From the NCBI GenBank assembly GCA_018806985.1, contig JADANN010000461.1, positions 1,116,001-1,180,000 of the forward strand: a stretch of DNA of 64,000 nt, given 5' to 3'. The stretch's first letter is position 1. The number at the start of each line of letters is the position of its first letter. The translations under genes were made by a program, and so were the position numbers. This DNA comes from Angiostrongylus vasorum. Its lineage: Eukaryota; Nematoda; Chromadorea; Rhabditida; Metastrongylidae. Shown here in pieces: positions 1 to 10,255 of this stretch. Under the pieces are notes generated by a model. It worked only from the letters and a program-made list of their open reading frames with translations. It had not been told where the DNA came from and ran no database searches.

Positions 1-120
1 ATATATGAAGTAAGTGAAATGTAGATAAATAAATGTTGTCGATCTCACCATAAAAATAAGTCGTCTATGGACTAATAAACGTAAGAACAACATTTCAATA
101 AGAAATAATAATAAAAACGG

Positions 121-387
121 ATAAAGCTCTCGACGTTGATCAATTCCTAAGGAATGCTCCATGCATTCCACTTCATTAAGTATCGTTGGAGGTGATTGAA
201 TGCGTATCTGGCCTTTACAATGACTCGCGGTGGCCCTACCGATACATCGAGTCAGTGCTGCTCCCCTCCCAGACAGGTTTGATACCAATTTGCCGACCCC
301 GGAGGAATGGAAACCTTGGTGGGCCATGGACGCCGGGGTCGATTCCACGTGTATGTCGCAGTGGCGCCTCCAACCACTGCAGCGTGA
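121..387 (-). mobile_element. SINE-A copy, full length
   Basis: Reads on the minus strand from a tRNA-like head near 387 to an ATAAAG-side tail at 121. The B-box-like stretch GGGGTCGATTCC is visible as its complement near 335-345. The body matches the other SINE-A copies throughout. The A box is damaged (CTGCAGTGGTTGG). Confidence 0.8.
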
Positions 388-461
388 ATTCGACTTCATT
401 AAGTAGAAATATGTGAATTGTAATATTTACTGAACAAAAAGTATAAAAATAGTAAGCTGTT

Positions 462-725
462 TAACGTCCATCAATTCGTAAAGGATGTGCCATGCATTCT
501 ATTCTATTCGTAACATTGTAGATGAGGTTGAGAGCAATTTTGGCGTGCGCTTGTACGACTTGCTGTGGCGTACGAATATATGCAGTGAGTGTTTTTTGCA
601 CTTATAGACAAGTTTATGGCACCAACTGGCTTTACGCCAATGACTGAATGGATGATATGATGTATAACGAAGCTTTTGCTTATGAGAAGGTCATATCTGT
701 CGAATACTGCAACGAATTCACTCAT
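462..725 (-). mobile_element. SINE-A copy, diverged
   Basis: Shares the 3' landmarks of the family (ATCAAT...AAGGATGTGCCATGCATTCTA...) and the middle block around TAGACAAGT, but the head is barely recognisable. It is an older copy than its neighbour at 121-387. Confidence 0.6.
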
Positions 726-734
726 GATCAATAA

Positions 735-925
735 TGACCTTGAGGACTATTGAAAACTTTATACCCATTCTGATGAAAGAACATCATTTTTTTATCCCAT
801 AACACTAGGATAGAAGCTTAAGTTAGACTTCGCAACTATTTTATTAATAATGTCTATGAAAAAAATAGATGATATTTTATTCTATTATCAAGAACGACGA
901 AAAATATCGTTTACTATAGGATTAT
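735..925. other. Unassigned AT-rich spacer
   Basis: About 190 bases between SINE-A copies with A/T runs. I see no coding frame or repeat match here. Confidence 0.4.
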
Positions 926-929
926 TTGT

Positions 930-1205
930 AGTTCCTGAAAACACTCATCGTCCTGCAAATACACTTGAGTTCGATCTCGTACCCTAGGCTCACCTAGCGT
1001 TCCCTCTCCTGCGGAGTCAGAAAATTGGTACTATTGCTATCTGGGAGCGGAACTGACTCGGTACATTGGAAGGCGACCGCAAGTCAGTATGTGGTCAGAT
1101 ACAAATTCAGTCACTCCTAGCAGTGCCTGATGAAGTCGGATGCATGGCGGACCTCTCAGCGATTGATCAATGCCACGAGCTTTATCCATTATCCTTTACC
1201 ATAAT
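930..1205 (+). mobile_element. SINE-A copy, 5' truncated
   Basis: Begins within the B-box region (GAGTTCGATCTCG near 967-979) and runs to GCTTTATCCATTATCC. The A box is missing or too diverged to see. Family landmarks AAATTGGTAC and GAAGTCGGATGCATGGCG are present. Confidence 0.7.
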
Positions 1206-1230
1206 AACTCTCATGAAAGAGGTGTAAATC

Positions 1231-1500
1231 AGTGGTTAGAAGTACCCTACAATACACATTGGATCGATTGTTAGTTTGATCCTGTGCTCAGAGCTCAGCC
1301 ATGTTTCCATTTCTTCAAGTTGACAAATTGGTACTAGACTTGTCTACAAAGATGAAAACAATGACGTACTACAGCGGTCGGCCAACGAGGGTCAATGCAT
1401 AGGCCAGCTATGAATTCAACCACTTCTTCGCTGCTTACTGAAGTCGAATGGCTAGTGCACTTCTCGGAATTTGATTAACGCCAAGTATTTTTGCATTATC
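1231..1500 (+). mobile_element. SINE-A copy, diverged, tandem to the previous one
   Basis: Starts GTGGTTAGAAGTACCCTACAA and ends GATTAACGCCAAGTATTTTT. It follows the previous copy in the same orientation within 30 bases. An extra duplicated block (GGATCGATTGTTAGTTTGATCC) sits at the B box. Confidence 0.65.
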
Positions 1501-1870
1501 AAAGTTATCAAGAAGTGGGTAGCACAATCTTAGTGACGCCGTCTTTAACAAGCAGAACGCTGGTTGAACCTCTTACCAGGATCATCAAACCTTCCATCCG
1601 GCAGGGATTTGAAAAATTGGTATCGAGGTTGTCTGTTTCAGTGCACTCTCTCCAATCTGAATGTGGACGTCCTACAAGGGATATCCTGGGATTCCAATAC
1701 AGTCAGCCAGCATTTGACGACATTCATGAATGATAGGAAAGTCCTCAAGCAGCAGCCGAAGTCACATGAGAAAAGCTCGAGCACTTTCGTGTTTGGTGGA
1801 TGCGAGGAAACGAATCTGATAGAAGAGAATTGCTGGGATGTACATAATATGTGGTGTCGGGTCATGTAAA
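1501..1870 (+). mobile_element. SINE-B copy
   Basis: A second tRNA-derived repeat of about 350 bp. The head GTGGGTAGCACAATCTTAGTG is tRNA-like. The 3' end has the family signature: TCCTCAAGCAGCAGCCGAAG, then TTTCGTG..GGTGGATGCGAGG and an AGAATTGCTGGGATG block. The same signature recurs near 22700, 29960, 56230 (reverse) and 63450. Overlapping ORFs of 80-101 codons read through repeat sequence and are not considered genes. Confidence 0.7.
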
Positions 1871-1919
1871 AATAACTATCGATACTAAGCGGAACTAGCA
1901 CCCATGGATTGAACATGAG

Positions 1920-2205
1920 CGAAAACTCATACTATGAGGACATTTCTCACGTGCCACCTGAGAAACAACAAATTTCCAATATTGAAGAAAAACTGTGCCA
2001 AGTGCAGTTATTATTTTCTCTTACGTTGACCGATTGACACTCAGATGAGTCGCACAATCTCCCAGAGCTCTAAGCCGCGCCATTTAGTACCCCAGAACTG
2101 AGAAATTTTTTATATACGGAAGACAGTCTATACGGTAGCAATACGGTAGAACGTTCGTTAGGCAGAAATCAATGGTTGAATGGTATTCACTGGTTATAAG
2201 TAACG
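1920..2205. other. Unassigned spacer
   Basis: About 290 bases between SINE-B and SINE-A with no recognised repeat. Reading frames are short. Confidence 0.35.
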
Positions 2206-2211
2206 TTATAC

Positions 2212-2497
2212 GGGGCGCGATTGGTGCAACGGTCGGAACACTCTACAATACACGTGGGGTCGATTCCCTGCGCCCTTGGCCCACCTGCCTTTCATCCCTT
2301 CGGAGTCGCCAAACTGGTACCAGGCTTGTCTGAGAGGATAGTAGCGCTGGCTCGATACATCGACAGGCCACTGTGAGTCATTGTAAAAGTCAGATATGCA
2401 TTCAGTCACCTTCAAATAATGCTAAATGAACTAGAATGCATGGTGCATCCCTCAGGGATTAACCAACGTCGGGAGCTTAATCCTTAATCCCTAACTT
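2212..2497 (+). mobile_element. SINE-A copy, full length
   Basis: Complete copy. A-box-like TTGGTGCAACGGTCGG and B-box-like GGGGTCGATTCC are spaced as in a tRNA gene. The 3' end is CCCTCAGGGATTAACC... followed by the TTAATCC-type tail. An antisense 69-codon ORF here is only a shadow. Confidence 0.85.
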
Positions 2498-2653
2498 ATG
2501 TTGCGTTTTAACAATATGAATGATGACAAAAAAATTTAACACTTGAGGAAAAACGGTACAGTAATCTAATTGTTATGTTTCAACTTTTACTTCTTGCCTC
2601 TCCATTTTGCATCGCAGGGTCTGATGGGAAATGCAATCTCTATATTTGTTTAT

Positions 2654-2888
2654 ATGATCTTATGAACTGGTCTTGTTGAGCTGATTCGAGGTTGGAATAG
2701 GTGTTGTTTGTCGTTATTGTTGTTGTTGTCGTTGCTGTTGGCGATGTTGGTCGATGGCTGACGTTTCAGCGATTACGGCTTCCTCAAAGCCGTGCTGTTA
2801 CGAGTGAAAGTGGAGTTGCACTGGAAGTGGGCACTGAAGACCTAAACCAACCTCGCATCAGCTCAACAAGTCAGTTTATAAGATTATG
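2654..2888 (-). repeat. Inverted repeat enclosing a hammerhead-like PLE end
   Basis: Arms of about 47 bases (2654-2700 and 2842-2888) are imperfect inverted copies of each other, sharing the block GAGCTGATKCGAGGTTGG. Between them, on the minus strand, the complement of 2761-2788 reads TTTGAGGA, a short stem-loop, then GCTGAAACGTC. This resembles a hammerhead ribozyme core (CUGANGA...GAAA) with its first C changed. The same block recurs at 59385-59525. PLEs of other animals are known to carry hammerhead motifs in their LTR-like ends; assignment to a PLE here is inference. The ORF at 2701-2958 crosses it and is not taken as a gene. Confidence 0.6.
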
Positions 2889-2970
2889 TAAACAAATATA
2901 TCAACTATTTATGCCGTGGTTCACAGAAAGTCGGTCTTTTGAATTACAGTCTCTATAATTTAATTTTCAC

Positions 2971-3424
2971 TTGTTAAATCACATTTGTTCTAAATTAGCA
3001 CAAGAGAAAGTTGCAGTAATGAAAAAGTACTGCGTCATTGAATGTTCTATCAAACGAAAACTCCTCATTATTACTGGAAACGAGAGAGTTTTTAATAAGC
3101 CAAAGAACGTAATTTACTTTGCTTTGGAAATTAAAGATACAAAAGAAATCTATTCAGGAGAAACGGCATCGAAGAAGAGTAGGAAGTGGACCATACGGAT
3201 ATTGCCTTTTAGGAAAAAACGCTGGCTTTCTTGCACAAAAACTCATCAAATCAATAAACGTTCTCGATTCCTGGAAAATTCTTTGGACGCCTTTGTTATA
3301 CGACGACAGTAGGAGACAACGTCAGTTATTCCATACAGGACCAAGATGGGTATACGCTGACATTAACATGAAACCAAGCGGATTTGTTTCTTGGATGACG
3401 TCACACTTTATGACCAAGTGCTGA
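2971..3424 (+). other. Possible decayed coding stretch, unidentified
   Basis: Two overlapping plus-strand frames of 113 and 101 codons cover this region, as if one coding sequence had suffered a frameshift near 3180-3300. The translation is basic and mixed in composition, with no motif I recognise. It could equally be chance openness in AT-rich DNA. It lies between a PLE-like inverted repeat and a PLE body, so an eroded PLE segment is a possible but unsupported reading. Confidence 0.2.
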
Positions 3425-3739
3425 AAAAATCTGAGTGAAGCCTAGGCAGTACTCTCATTATTCTTGAGTACACAAAAAATTAAAAAGAAAGGCTTTGAAG
3501 TTCCCGATGAGAAATTGATTTAAGTCCAAATTTCAGGCAGTCAACTAGTTAGCTCTGGATCCATAACAGTCTTTCCCATGTGATATTGTGATTTCCTGAC
3601 TAAACTCAGAATCAAAGGAGATTACTTTCATCCGTTCTTTTTTGGAACCTGGATATAAATGCTCTTCGAATGGTGGAGATCTCATAGCCTTTACATTATT
3701 CTACACTAACCGACAACACGTATTGTAGAGCGACTTCAC

Positions 3740-3860
3740 AAATCCGAGCACTTCTCTCATTCGATTCGTTTCGTTGCATCCATTATCTACGAAGGTAGTC
3801 GTAGTTTTGCATCGGTTTTGTTCCTGCTTAAGAACTTTGCCCTTATTCGTGAATGTCGTT
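3740..3860 (-). mobile_element. SINE-B 3' fragment
   Basis: The complement carries the SINE-B 3' signature (TTAAGCAGGAACAAAAC, then TACCTTCG..GATAATGGATGCAACG and AATCGAATGAGAGAAGTGC). The head is absent. Confidence 0.55.
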
Positions 3861-4232
3861 GAAGGCTGATCGAATAGAGCTCCACGAGATGCTTAGGATA
3901 GCAGTGTTCTGGCCTTTCAGATCATCCAGTTAGAAAGTTTCAGCAGTCTTTGTAGATCAAAGAGAGCTTCTCAGGCAAGATGTGCAACAATTTATTAATC
4001 CTAAAGAGATAAGAAGCTTGGTTGTCCTATGGCGAGTTGAACAACGACCTGGCGTTTATTTGTACTGCGACATCCCTACTACTACGCCACCCTAACCTGT
4101 TTGTTCGATGGCTACAGCTTTCAAATCTTTACAAACATTGATAAATCGTTTTTTTTGTACTAGCCATTGTTCTCTAAGTCAATATTCCATTTTTCAAGTG
4201 TTTAGGGTGAACGTCGAAGTCTTATATCTCAC

Positions 4233-4621
4233 GTGGAAGCTCCAGTAATAGATTTCCGGCCCCCTATTCCTACTGTGGATATAAGGGTGATTGTTTTGTC
4301 ATCTGCCCCACACAGAAGGAGATGGACAAATCTTTTGAGCTGTTGAATGAACAGTCTCAGAGTACATTAAAGCTTACTCGAGAGAAACAGGAAGCAAGCT
4401 GGCTTCCGTTTCTAAACTTTCAAATTAGCTTGTTCGAAAACGGCTACATCACTAGGCGATACCGAAAGATGAGTAACGAAAGCATAAAAGTTTATTATCT
4501 CTCCTCTCACCCTTCACACACAAAAAGGGAACCTGTGAGAAACATGTTCCGAGCAACCAGCAGATCGTGTACACAGGAGGAGAGCCGAACAAGGAATCCC
4601 GGAAATTGGTGTAGCAAATAG
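4233..4621 (+). pseudogene. PLE reverse transcriptase, C-terminal fragment
   Basis: The frame that contains the ATG at 4322 is open upstream to the RT motif C, at 4280-4291, which reads Y-K-G-D followed by CFVI. PLE RTs normally have YxDD here, so the first catalytic Asp of the pair is replaced by Gly. Downstream, residues such as FELLNEQSQ, KLTREKQEASWLPFLN and HPSHTKREPVRNMFR follow the order typical of the PLE thumb. Just upstream the match continues in another frame (VEAPVIDFRP at about 4233-4262), showing a frameshift. It would have copied RNA by target-primed synthesis; this copy cannot. Confidence 0.75.
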
Positions 4622-4759
4622 CCATTCCCAACAGTTACTCGCGAAAGCCGTAGCTTTTCCGGTTATGTGTAGAGGAAAACCCAAGCCTTCAAAAACGATA
4701 ATTTTAGCCATAATAAGAAACCGTTTATCCTGTGCTTCATTTCAAGCTAAATAAATGCA

Positions 4760-5240
4760 GCTATACGAAGTTCCTTAAAAAGCGCCGGTGTACAGAAATC
4801 GGTAACAGTAATTGAGATATCACCGACCACTCTAGGAAGCCAGCTTGTTCATAACGGTCTGTATAACCCCTGTGTGCAACGCAAAATTGCACAACATATC
4901 CTAAGGAGTGATCCCACGAATTCGGGTGCGATCTACCAAATCTCTTGTAGGAGGTTCGGAGACGAATACATTGGCCAAACGCATATGCCACTGTGCGTCC
5001 GTATAAAAAACAGCTAGTCGGCAAACTTAAGGTTAGACCAAATGCTCTCCTTGGCGCGCATAGGACACATTTTGAAGTAAAAATTGCCATCCTCGCACAG
5101 GGATTGAAAACTTCACCGCGCAAAACTCTCGAGTCATTCGCGATAAATTCCAACAATCCCGAAATGAATTGTAGGGAAGAAGGCCTCGTAATCACGCAGT
5201 GTCTTATGCAGTATGCAGTAACACTGTCATTTTAATGTGA
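4760..5240 (+). pseudogene. PLE GIY-YIG endonuclease domain, broken
   Basis: The frame around 4925-4975 reads GAIY (in place of GIY), then nine residues including two Cys/Arg-rich positions, then EYIGQT, the YIG half of the GIY-YIG nuclease motif. A stop TAG follows within 15 codons and the match resumes in another frame at about 5000 (LLGAHRTHFEVKIAILAQ, then SPRKTLESF..NSNNPEMN). The same C-terminal block is found at 22857-23060 and 49490-49680. In PLEs this nuclease nicks the target DNA. The 144-codon minus-strand ORF over 4761-5195 is its shadow. Confidence 0.75.
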
Positions 5241-5430
5241 GAGGCACATTACCCGTATAAGTGAACTCCGCGCGCCGTGGGAAATACTCAGTGGAATACT
5301 CATAGAAAGCGGCGAGTATGCGAAAAAGCCGCATTGTTTTAATGTGATTGAATCATTGGTTTCGTGTTTTTTCTGTTTTGGTTATAGAGGTGTTTGGCCG
5401 GATAGCTTGCGGAGAATTTCGCCTTTCGAC

Positions 5431-5466
5431 GCAATGATGAAGGCGGGATTCGCCGAAACGTTAGGT
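5431..5466 (+). ncRNA. Hammerhead-ribozyme-like motif in PLE end
   Basis: ATGATGA at 5434-5440, a stem-loop GGCG-GGATT-CGCC at 5442-5454, then GAAAC at 5455-5459. This matches the hammerhead order CUGANGA, stem II, GAAA, except that the first core C is A, which should abolish cleavage. Such motifs are documented in PLE LTR-like ends. It is a fossil motif, not shown to be active. Confidence 0.6.
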
Positions 5467-5549
5467 TTTTGTTAATAAAGAATGAAGTAACAACCTCGTG
5501 TGTGCTTTATCAAGAAAACAATGAGTATTTTACTAATGTAGTTCCACGT

Positions 5550-5917
5550 CCTCCCAACGGTTTACCGCCTCATCATGGCTGGGAGGTGTTCCTGGGCGTC
5601 GGACTGCGATGTACAACGGCGGATTCAACCCCTACCTGGGTCTCCCAAGCTAAGAAGGACTCCATCGTTTCCATCAGGAAGCCTAGCTAAGAGTAAACCA
5701 ATACCAGGATCCACCACTGTCTTGCTATCAAAGTCGCATGGTGGTAAATCTCCCTCTGATCCACAAGGGCTGCGACGGCCTGTGGTGGTGAAGACCCTGG
5801 GCAGATTTTGGCCAGGCTGTCTGGAACCACAGTGGCTTAACCAGCAAATCTCCGAAAAGTGGAGATTATGCTGGGGCTATCATAACCAGTGAGGACGGGC
5901 CATTCAAGTTCCAGGTA
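5550..5917 (+). mobile_element. Family C retroposon copy
   Basis: Starts CTCCCAACGGTTTACCGCC and ends GAGGACGGGCCATTCAAG plus a short tail. It matches family C over its full length (about 370 bp). Family C has no tRNA-like head that I can see. It faces the minus-strand copy at 6245-6602, forming an inverted pair with a 330-base spacer. ORFs of 73 and 105 codons inside it recur by repeat identity only. Confidence 0.85.
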
Positions 5918-5919
5918 AT

Positions 5920-6240
5920 TTCACGTCTGGTGAAACCTTTTTTCCACGGAAGAAACAATAGCTGCCAAATAAGAATAACAAATAGAATAATAAATAACAA
6001 CCAATGAAAGCCTTGAATCGGTGGATTAGTCTTAGTATTCACTAAAATTACTTCCTTTTTGGGAAATTTAGAAAACTTCCCACTATTTTATTCCAAGGAT
6101 TTGTCTTTCTGATTCGTTTTTTTTTCACTGCGGTGAAAGTGCTTTCAAAAAAAGCATGGACTAATTTTCAGATATCGGAGATGTTGGGCTGAAAATGTCA
6201 ATCTATGGCTCAGATTTCTATCTGGAAGGAAATAAAATAT
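5920..6240. other. Spacer between inverted C copies
   Basis: AT-rich, with short A and T runs. Transcripts through the pair could fold back using the flanking C copies. No coding signal. Confidence 0.4.
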
Positions 6241-6244
6241 TGGA

Positions 6245-6602
6245 TACTTACTTGGACGCCCGTCGTCACTGGTTGTGAGGACCACAGCATATTCTCCGTT
6301 TTTCGGAGCTTTGCTAATTTAGCCAGAGTGTTTCCCTGGAGCCCCGTGGTCAGCCTGACAAAAGTCTGTCCCAGGTCGTCACCACCACAGTCAGTCGCCG
6401 TACTTGTGGATCAGATGGAAATTTGCCACTAAACGACTGGTTTGATGTCAGGGCGGTGGTGGATGTTGGTGTTGGTTTGCTCACGCCGGACTCCTTCTCA
6501 ACTTGGGAGACCCTGACGGGTGGATGAATCCCCCCGCTGTACATCGCAGTCCGACATCCAGGAACACCCTCCAGCCACGATGAGGCGGTAAACCGTTGGG
6601 AA
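6245..6602 (-). mobile_element. Family C retroposon copy
   Basis: Minus-strand copy from the GGCGGTAAACCGTTGGG end near 6600 to the tail near 6245 (TACTTACTTGG). Full length or nearly so. Confidence 0.85.
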
Positions 6603-6604
6603 GA

Positions 6605-7590
6605 ATAAAACATTTAAATACGATTTATTATTCTAACAAAAATGTACGACATACAAATAGTCTACAATAAACAAAGACAAATGGTCTACAATAAACAAAG
6701 TAACAGAACTGTCTGCTCAGCTTGAGAAAAATCAGTTCGCCCATACACATCTAGTTTCATGCATAAAAGTAAAATTCAAAAAAAGTGGAATCACTGACGA
6801 GTAATCCTGTTCATGACTCACACAAAATGGCTCTTCAAACTTTCGTAAAACCTCAGCAGAAACGTGTAGTGCTACCTAGAACGGAAGGACGGAAACAACA
6901 GAATATCACGGGCTGGATAGGGACATATTTGGCACCGTTACTCTATCACGAAAAGGGAAACCATAATAAGATGTCTTATACGAGAAATACAAAATATGAA
7001 AATGCTTTCTGAAGGAGTAAAAAGGAACTTGATAGAGAGATGGTGCTTCGGATTATTTCAACGAATCCGATTTGTCTGGCAAAACTCAATTAGTTCAGTA
7101 ATTTTGCAAGATCTGACTAAAGCACTAATAAAATCTTGAGTTGCACTAGGAAAATCTATAGAAGAGTTAACTAGGAAAGTCAGAAAGATGTTGGATAAAA
7201 GTGAAATGAATCAAATTTTTTGAAGACTGAGGTGTATTGAAGGAAACCTTTGAAACTATATACAAGCACGGATACTTCTTTACAAGAAAATCAATAGATC
7301 AAAAGAATCATCAGGCTATTAGTCTCGACTTGATTGCCTGAGATGATCAGAAGTACGGTGTTGTGTAGAACAACGATCGCTGTTCTCTGCGCCTTTGACG
7401 CTACTTCGATCATTAAGCAAAAATATCAACAGAAAACGTGATCGTTCAGACGTCTTTTTCCTTACTCAGTCAAATTCTTAGCTATTATAAGAGCAACACG
7501 GACAGAACAAAAGCAATATCGTCTTACGATATGGCGCGATTAGGGATAAAATACTGATAAGAATTAAAAATGGTCGAACAATAAAAGTGG
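6605..7590. other. Unassigned region
   Basis: About 1 kb with no repeat family I recognise. A 17-base unit (GTCTACAATAAACAAAG) occurs twice near 6660 and 6690. A 75-codon plus-strand ORF at 6785-7012 has ordinary composition and no known motif. Confidence 0.3.
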
Positions 7591-7604
7591 TGATATGCAC
7601 GACG

Positions 7605-7700
7605 AACATGTCGGCTGCTTGATGTAGTGGTAGTGCTTGCACGCACTGGGATGGAAAATCGAATACGACCAAAAAGTCCTGTGTTAGCGATATCGCTGAC
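7605..7700 (+). mobile_element. tRNA-like SINE head, probably SINE-B
   Basis: GATGTAGTGGTAGTGC (A-box-like), followed about 30 bases later by AAAATCGAATACG (a damaged B box). The rest is cut off by the following SINE-A copy. Confidence 0.4.
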
Positions 7701-7714
7701 CAAACTGAAACATG

Positions 7715-8002
7715 AAGAATAAAAGCGTTTGGAGTCATCAATCCTTTAGGAATACGCCATGCATTGAACTCAATTCACAGTGCCGTATGAGTGATTGAAT
7801 TCGATATTTAGCCTACACAGTGATTTGCAGTTGCCTAAGGAAGTATCAAGTCAGTGTTTGCCCCTCCACGACAAGTCCGGTAGTAATTTTCCGACAGCGG
7901 ATTTGTAGAAAACATGATTTGCACAACGCGAGGGATTGAACTTATGACCCGGTCTGTATTGCGTTTAGGGAGGGCATCTCTTAATCACTGCGCTACAGCG
8001 AC
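7715..8002 (-). mobile_element. SINE-A copy, diverged but with head
   Basis: The complement of 7983-8000 gives TAGCGCAGTGATTAAG, a good A box, and AAGTTCAATCCC serves as B box. The tail side reads GAATAAAAGCG. All family landmarks are in order. Confidence 0.75.
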
Positions 8003-8044
8003 ATCTGTTCTGAGTTTAGACACTTCGAAATAAAAAATATTGGG

Positions 8045-8310
8045 AATAAGAATTTTGACTTCTTATTTACTGCCTACTCTTTTTAGCGGCAGGGTATGCG
8101 TTGCGAAAATATAACTTTAATGATGCTGAGATATTTGCAAAACTCTGGACCGCGGGCATGTGCCTATGCGTCGAGAACGAACGCGCTATTGTCGCTTTCC
8201 GGGAGTAGCGCGCTCACCATCCACACCATGCGAGTCCCTTCTGTTTCGCCTGTCTCTCAGCTAGTTCTATTGATCTTTGCCATCAGCAATCACCCGTCAG
8301 CGGGATGCCC
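8045..8310 (-). mobile_element. Family D copy, minus half of an inverted pair
   Basis: Contains the complement of the family D core: GCAAATATCTCAGCATCATT, the tRNA-like module with ACGCGTT/GGAAAG landmarks, and GTGATTGCTGATGGC. It abuts a plus-strand copy at 8311, so 8096-8240 and 8320-8450 can pair as a long hairpin. Confidence 0.8.
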
Positions 8311-8455
8311 AGATCAACGAAGGACCCGCATGGTGTGGTGGTGAGCGCGCTACTCCCCGGAAAGGACAATAACGCGTTCGTTCCCCACCATAGGCACCTG
8401 CGGTCCAGAGTTTTGCAAATATCTCAGCATCATTAAAGTTATATTGGGAATAAGA
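8311..8455 (+). mobile_element. Family D copy, plus half of an inverted pair
   Basis: Runs from GATCAACGAAGGACCCGCATG to GTTATATTGGGAATAAG. It lacks the upstream block (CAGCCTCAGC...). Both arms share the rare variant ending TATATT..GGGAATAAG, suggesting one origin for the pair. Confidence 0.8.
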
Positions 8456-8459
8456 TTTC

Positions 8460-9660
8460 GCCACTTTCCCCAGATCTTTGCCATCCAACAGTCAATATCC
8501 CAGAAAACTCTACATTTCAACAGTTTTAACTGATTATCACTTATCAGGGAAATCAGTGAGCAAACAATTTTTCCAATTTCGTAATTATTTCCTTTTTGTT
8601 TTGTTTTTTCCAAACCATTTTGTCCTCTAATTATGCCATTATTACAGCACTTAGCACTCATTTATTTTGTAAGTTCGAATAATTAAAAATCCTGTTATTA
8701 TTGCTAAAAGGGTTAGATTTCCTTTAACAAACTAATCATTCCTTCTTCATCAATAACTTACGTAACGACACAAATTATCTAACTGCATCACAAGTAAGGC
8801 TATAAGGCTAAAGTCATAAGGTGACTACCGTAACCCTAAGACATCAAAAAGCGATTCTTCTACGGACTTATATGATAGCGTTTTTCTTATAGGATAACTT
8901 TGTTCCTATAATTTTATTTGCAAGAATTTTCAGTTTTGAAAGAAAACCTCTATGGAAAAATGAATTAAACTCACAAAGATATGGAATAGTTAAGATATGA
9001 ACGACGATTTGGAAAAGTATGAAAGAGAACAAGCGCCATTTCCCATCACGAACCTCAAGAACATAGAATTATGTACTGAAGATGAAAAGCATTGGTTTAA
9101 TGCCCTCGAAATAAAAAAAACCTCAACACTTAAAAAGGCCAACAGTAACTCGCCTGATCGTATGGAGAGGATTTTGTATAATCATCACGTCGTCGACAAA
9201 ACAGAATGAATGACTGAAAGAAGAGGAATAACGAAAAATGAACGAAAGAAGTGAGAAAGAAAAACTTAAGCTCTCATATACCGCTAAGATTTGAGTGAGA
9301 ATTGTGACAATAGCGAGACAGGCCGTGAGTCGAATTATCGTCATTGCACCAAGTTCGACGTAAAAAGGAATCTGAGAAGAAATGATGGAATTTTAAAAGA
9401 AATGTAATGGGAAAAAACAAAAATGTAAAGAATAAAGAGGAAATGATTTCAAGGATGACTTGTTCCACATGGTAGCCACCTAAAGAGAAAGTTATGAATG
9501 CCGAAAAGAACAAGAAAGTGGATGACATTTATTCATCCAATATTTCAAAGGCACACTGTCGGTTACCTCTATGTTCGCTAGGCGCGCCTTTTATCGTAAT
9601 ACCACTTAAGTTATTAATGGACTTGTAAGCAGGCGAGTTATGTATCAAAACCTTTCCCTT
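8460..9660. other. Unassigned region with purine-rich tract
   Basis: No repeat family match. The plus strand is strongly A/G-rich from about 9205 to 9520 (GAAAGAAGAGG, GAACGAAAGAAG). A 70-codon ORF at 8997-9209 is charged (MNDDLEKYEREQAPF start) and could be an exon, but nothing supports it beyond openness. Confidence 0.3.
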
Positions 9661-9663
9661 ATA

Positions 9664-9950
9664 GGAGGCGTTTAGCGCGCTGGCTAGAGGTGGTGTGCAA
9701 TATACAATTGATCGTTGGCTCGATTCCGCACCCCGAGCTCACCAAGCTTTCGATCTCTTGCGGCTCAGCAAATTTGTAGTCGACATCTCTGGGAAGATAC
9801 TGAGTTGATACATCGGTAGCCCACGCGAGTCATTGTATAGGACAGATAGGCATTTAGTCACCTCAGTGATGCTTGATGAAGTCGAATGCATGCCACATTC
9901 TTGTGGGATTGATCAACACCAAACACTTTGCCCTTTTATCTTTTATTTCG
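9664..9950 (+). mobile_element. SINE-A copy, full length
   Basis: A box TTTAGCGCGCTGGCTAGAGG and B box GGCTCGATTCC. The body and the CTTTGCCCTTTTATC tail are typical. Confidence 0.8.
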
Positions 9951-9980
9951 TTTAATATGAAGCTTACATACGTTTGCCAC

Positions 9981-10244
9981 TCATCAATCGTTTAGTGCTG
10001 TGGTATCCATGCATTCGAACCCATTCGTAAGATCGCAGAGGTGATTGAGTACACACTTAACCTCTATCAATGACGCGTAAAGCCCTATCGATGCACGAAG
10101 TAGTGTTTTTATTTTTCCAGATAATCCTAGTGTCAATTTTCCGACTTTAGTTGGATGAGGGAGTTTGGTTTGTAAGGCACGAAACGTTGAACCAAAGGCA
10201 ATCTGTGTATTACAAGGCATCATTAGCTATTGCGCTACACATGG
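9981..10244 (-). mobile_element. SINE-A copy, diverged
   Basis: The complement ends in TGTGTAGCGCAATAGCTAATGATG (A-box remnant near 10225-10240). It lies 30 bases beyond the plus-strand copy, tail to tail. Confidence 0.65.
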
Positions 10245-10255
10245 TTCATATATTA

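Larger units (their letters stand above)
4225..5510 (+). mobile_element. Penelope-like element remnant (RT end, GIY-YIG, LTR-like end)
   Basis: The most complete PLE in the window. In order it holds the end of the reverse transcriptase palm and thumb, a linker, a GIY-YIG endonuclease domain, and an LTR-like 3' region ending near AACAACCTCGTGTGTGC. PLEs encode a single RT plus GIY-YIG polyprotein; only the C-terminal part remains. Frameshifts (for example near 4262 and between 4980 and 5020) and a stop in the linker make it inactive. The 3' region matches those at 27060-27140 and 49890-49940. Confidence 0.8.

Noticed and set aside
4761..5195. 144-codon minus-strand ORF
   Set aside because: Exact antisense of the PLE GIY-YIG region, where the plus strand shows GAIY, YIG and the conserved C-terminal block.
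5550..6602. Inverted pair of C considered as terminal inverted repeats of one DNA transposon
   Set aside because: The spacer has no transposase, and other C copies occur singly with retroposon-type TSDs.
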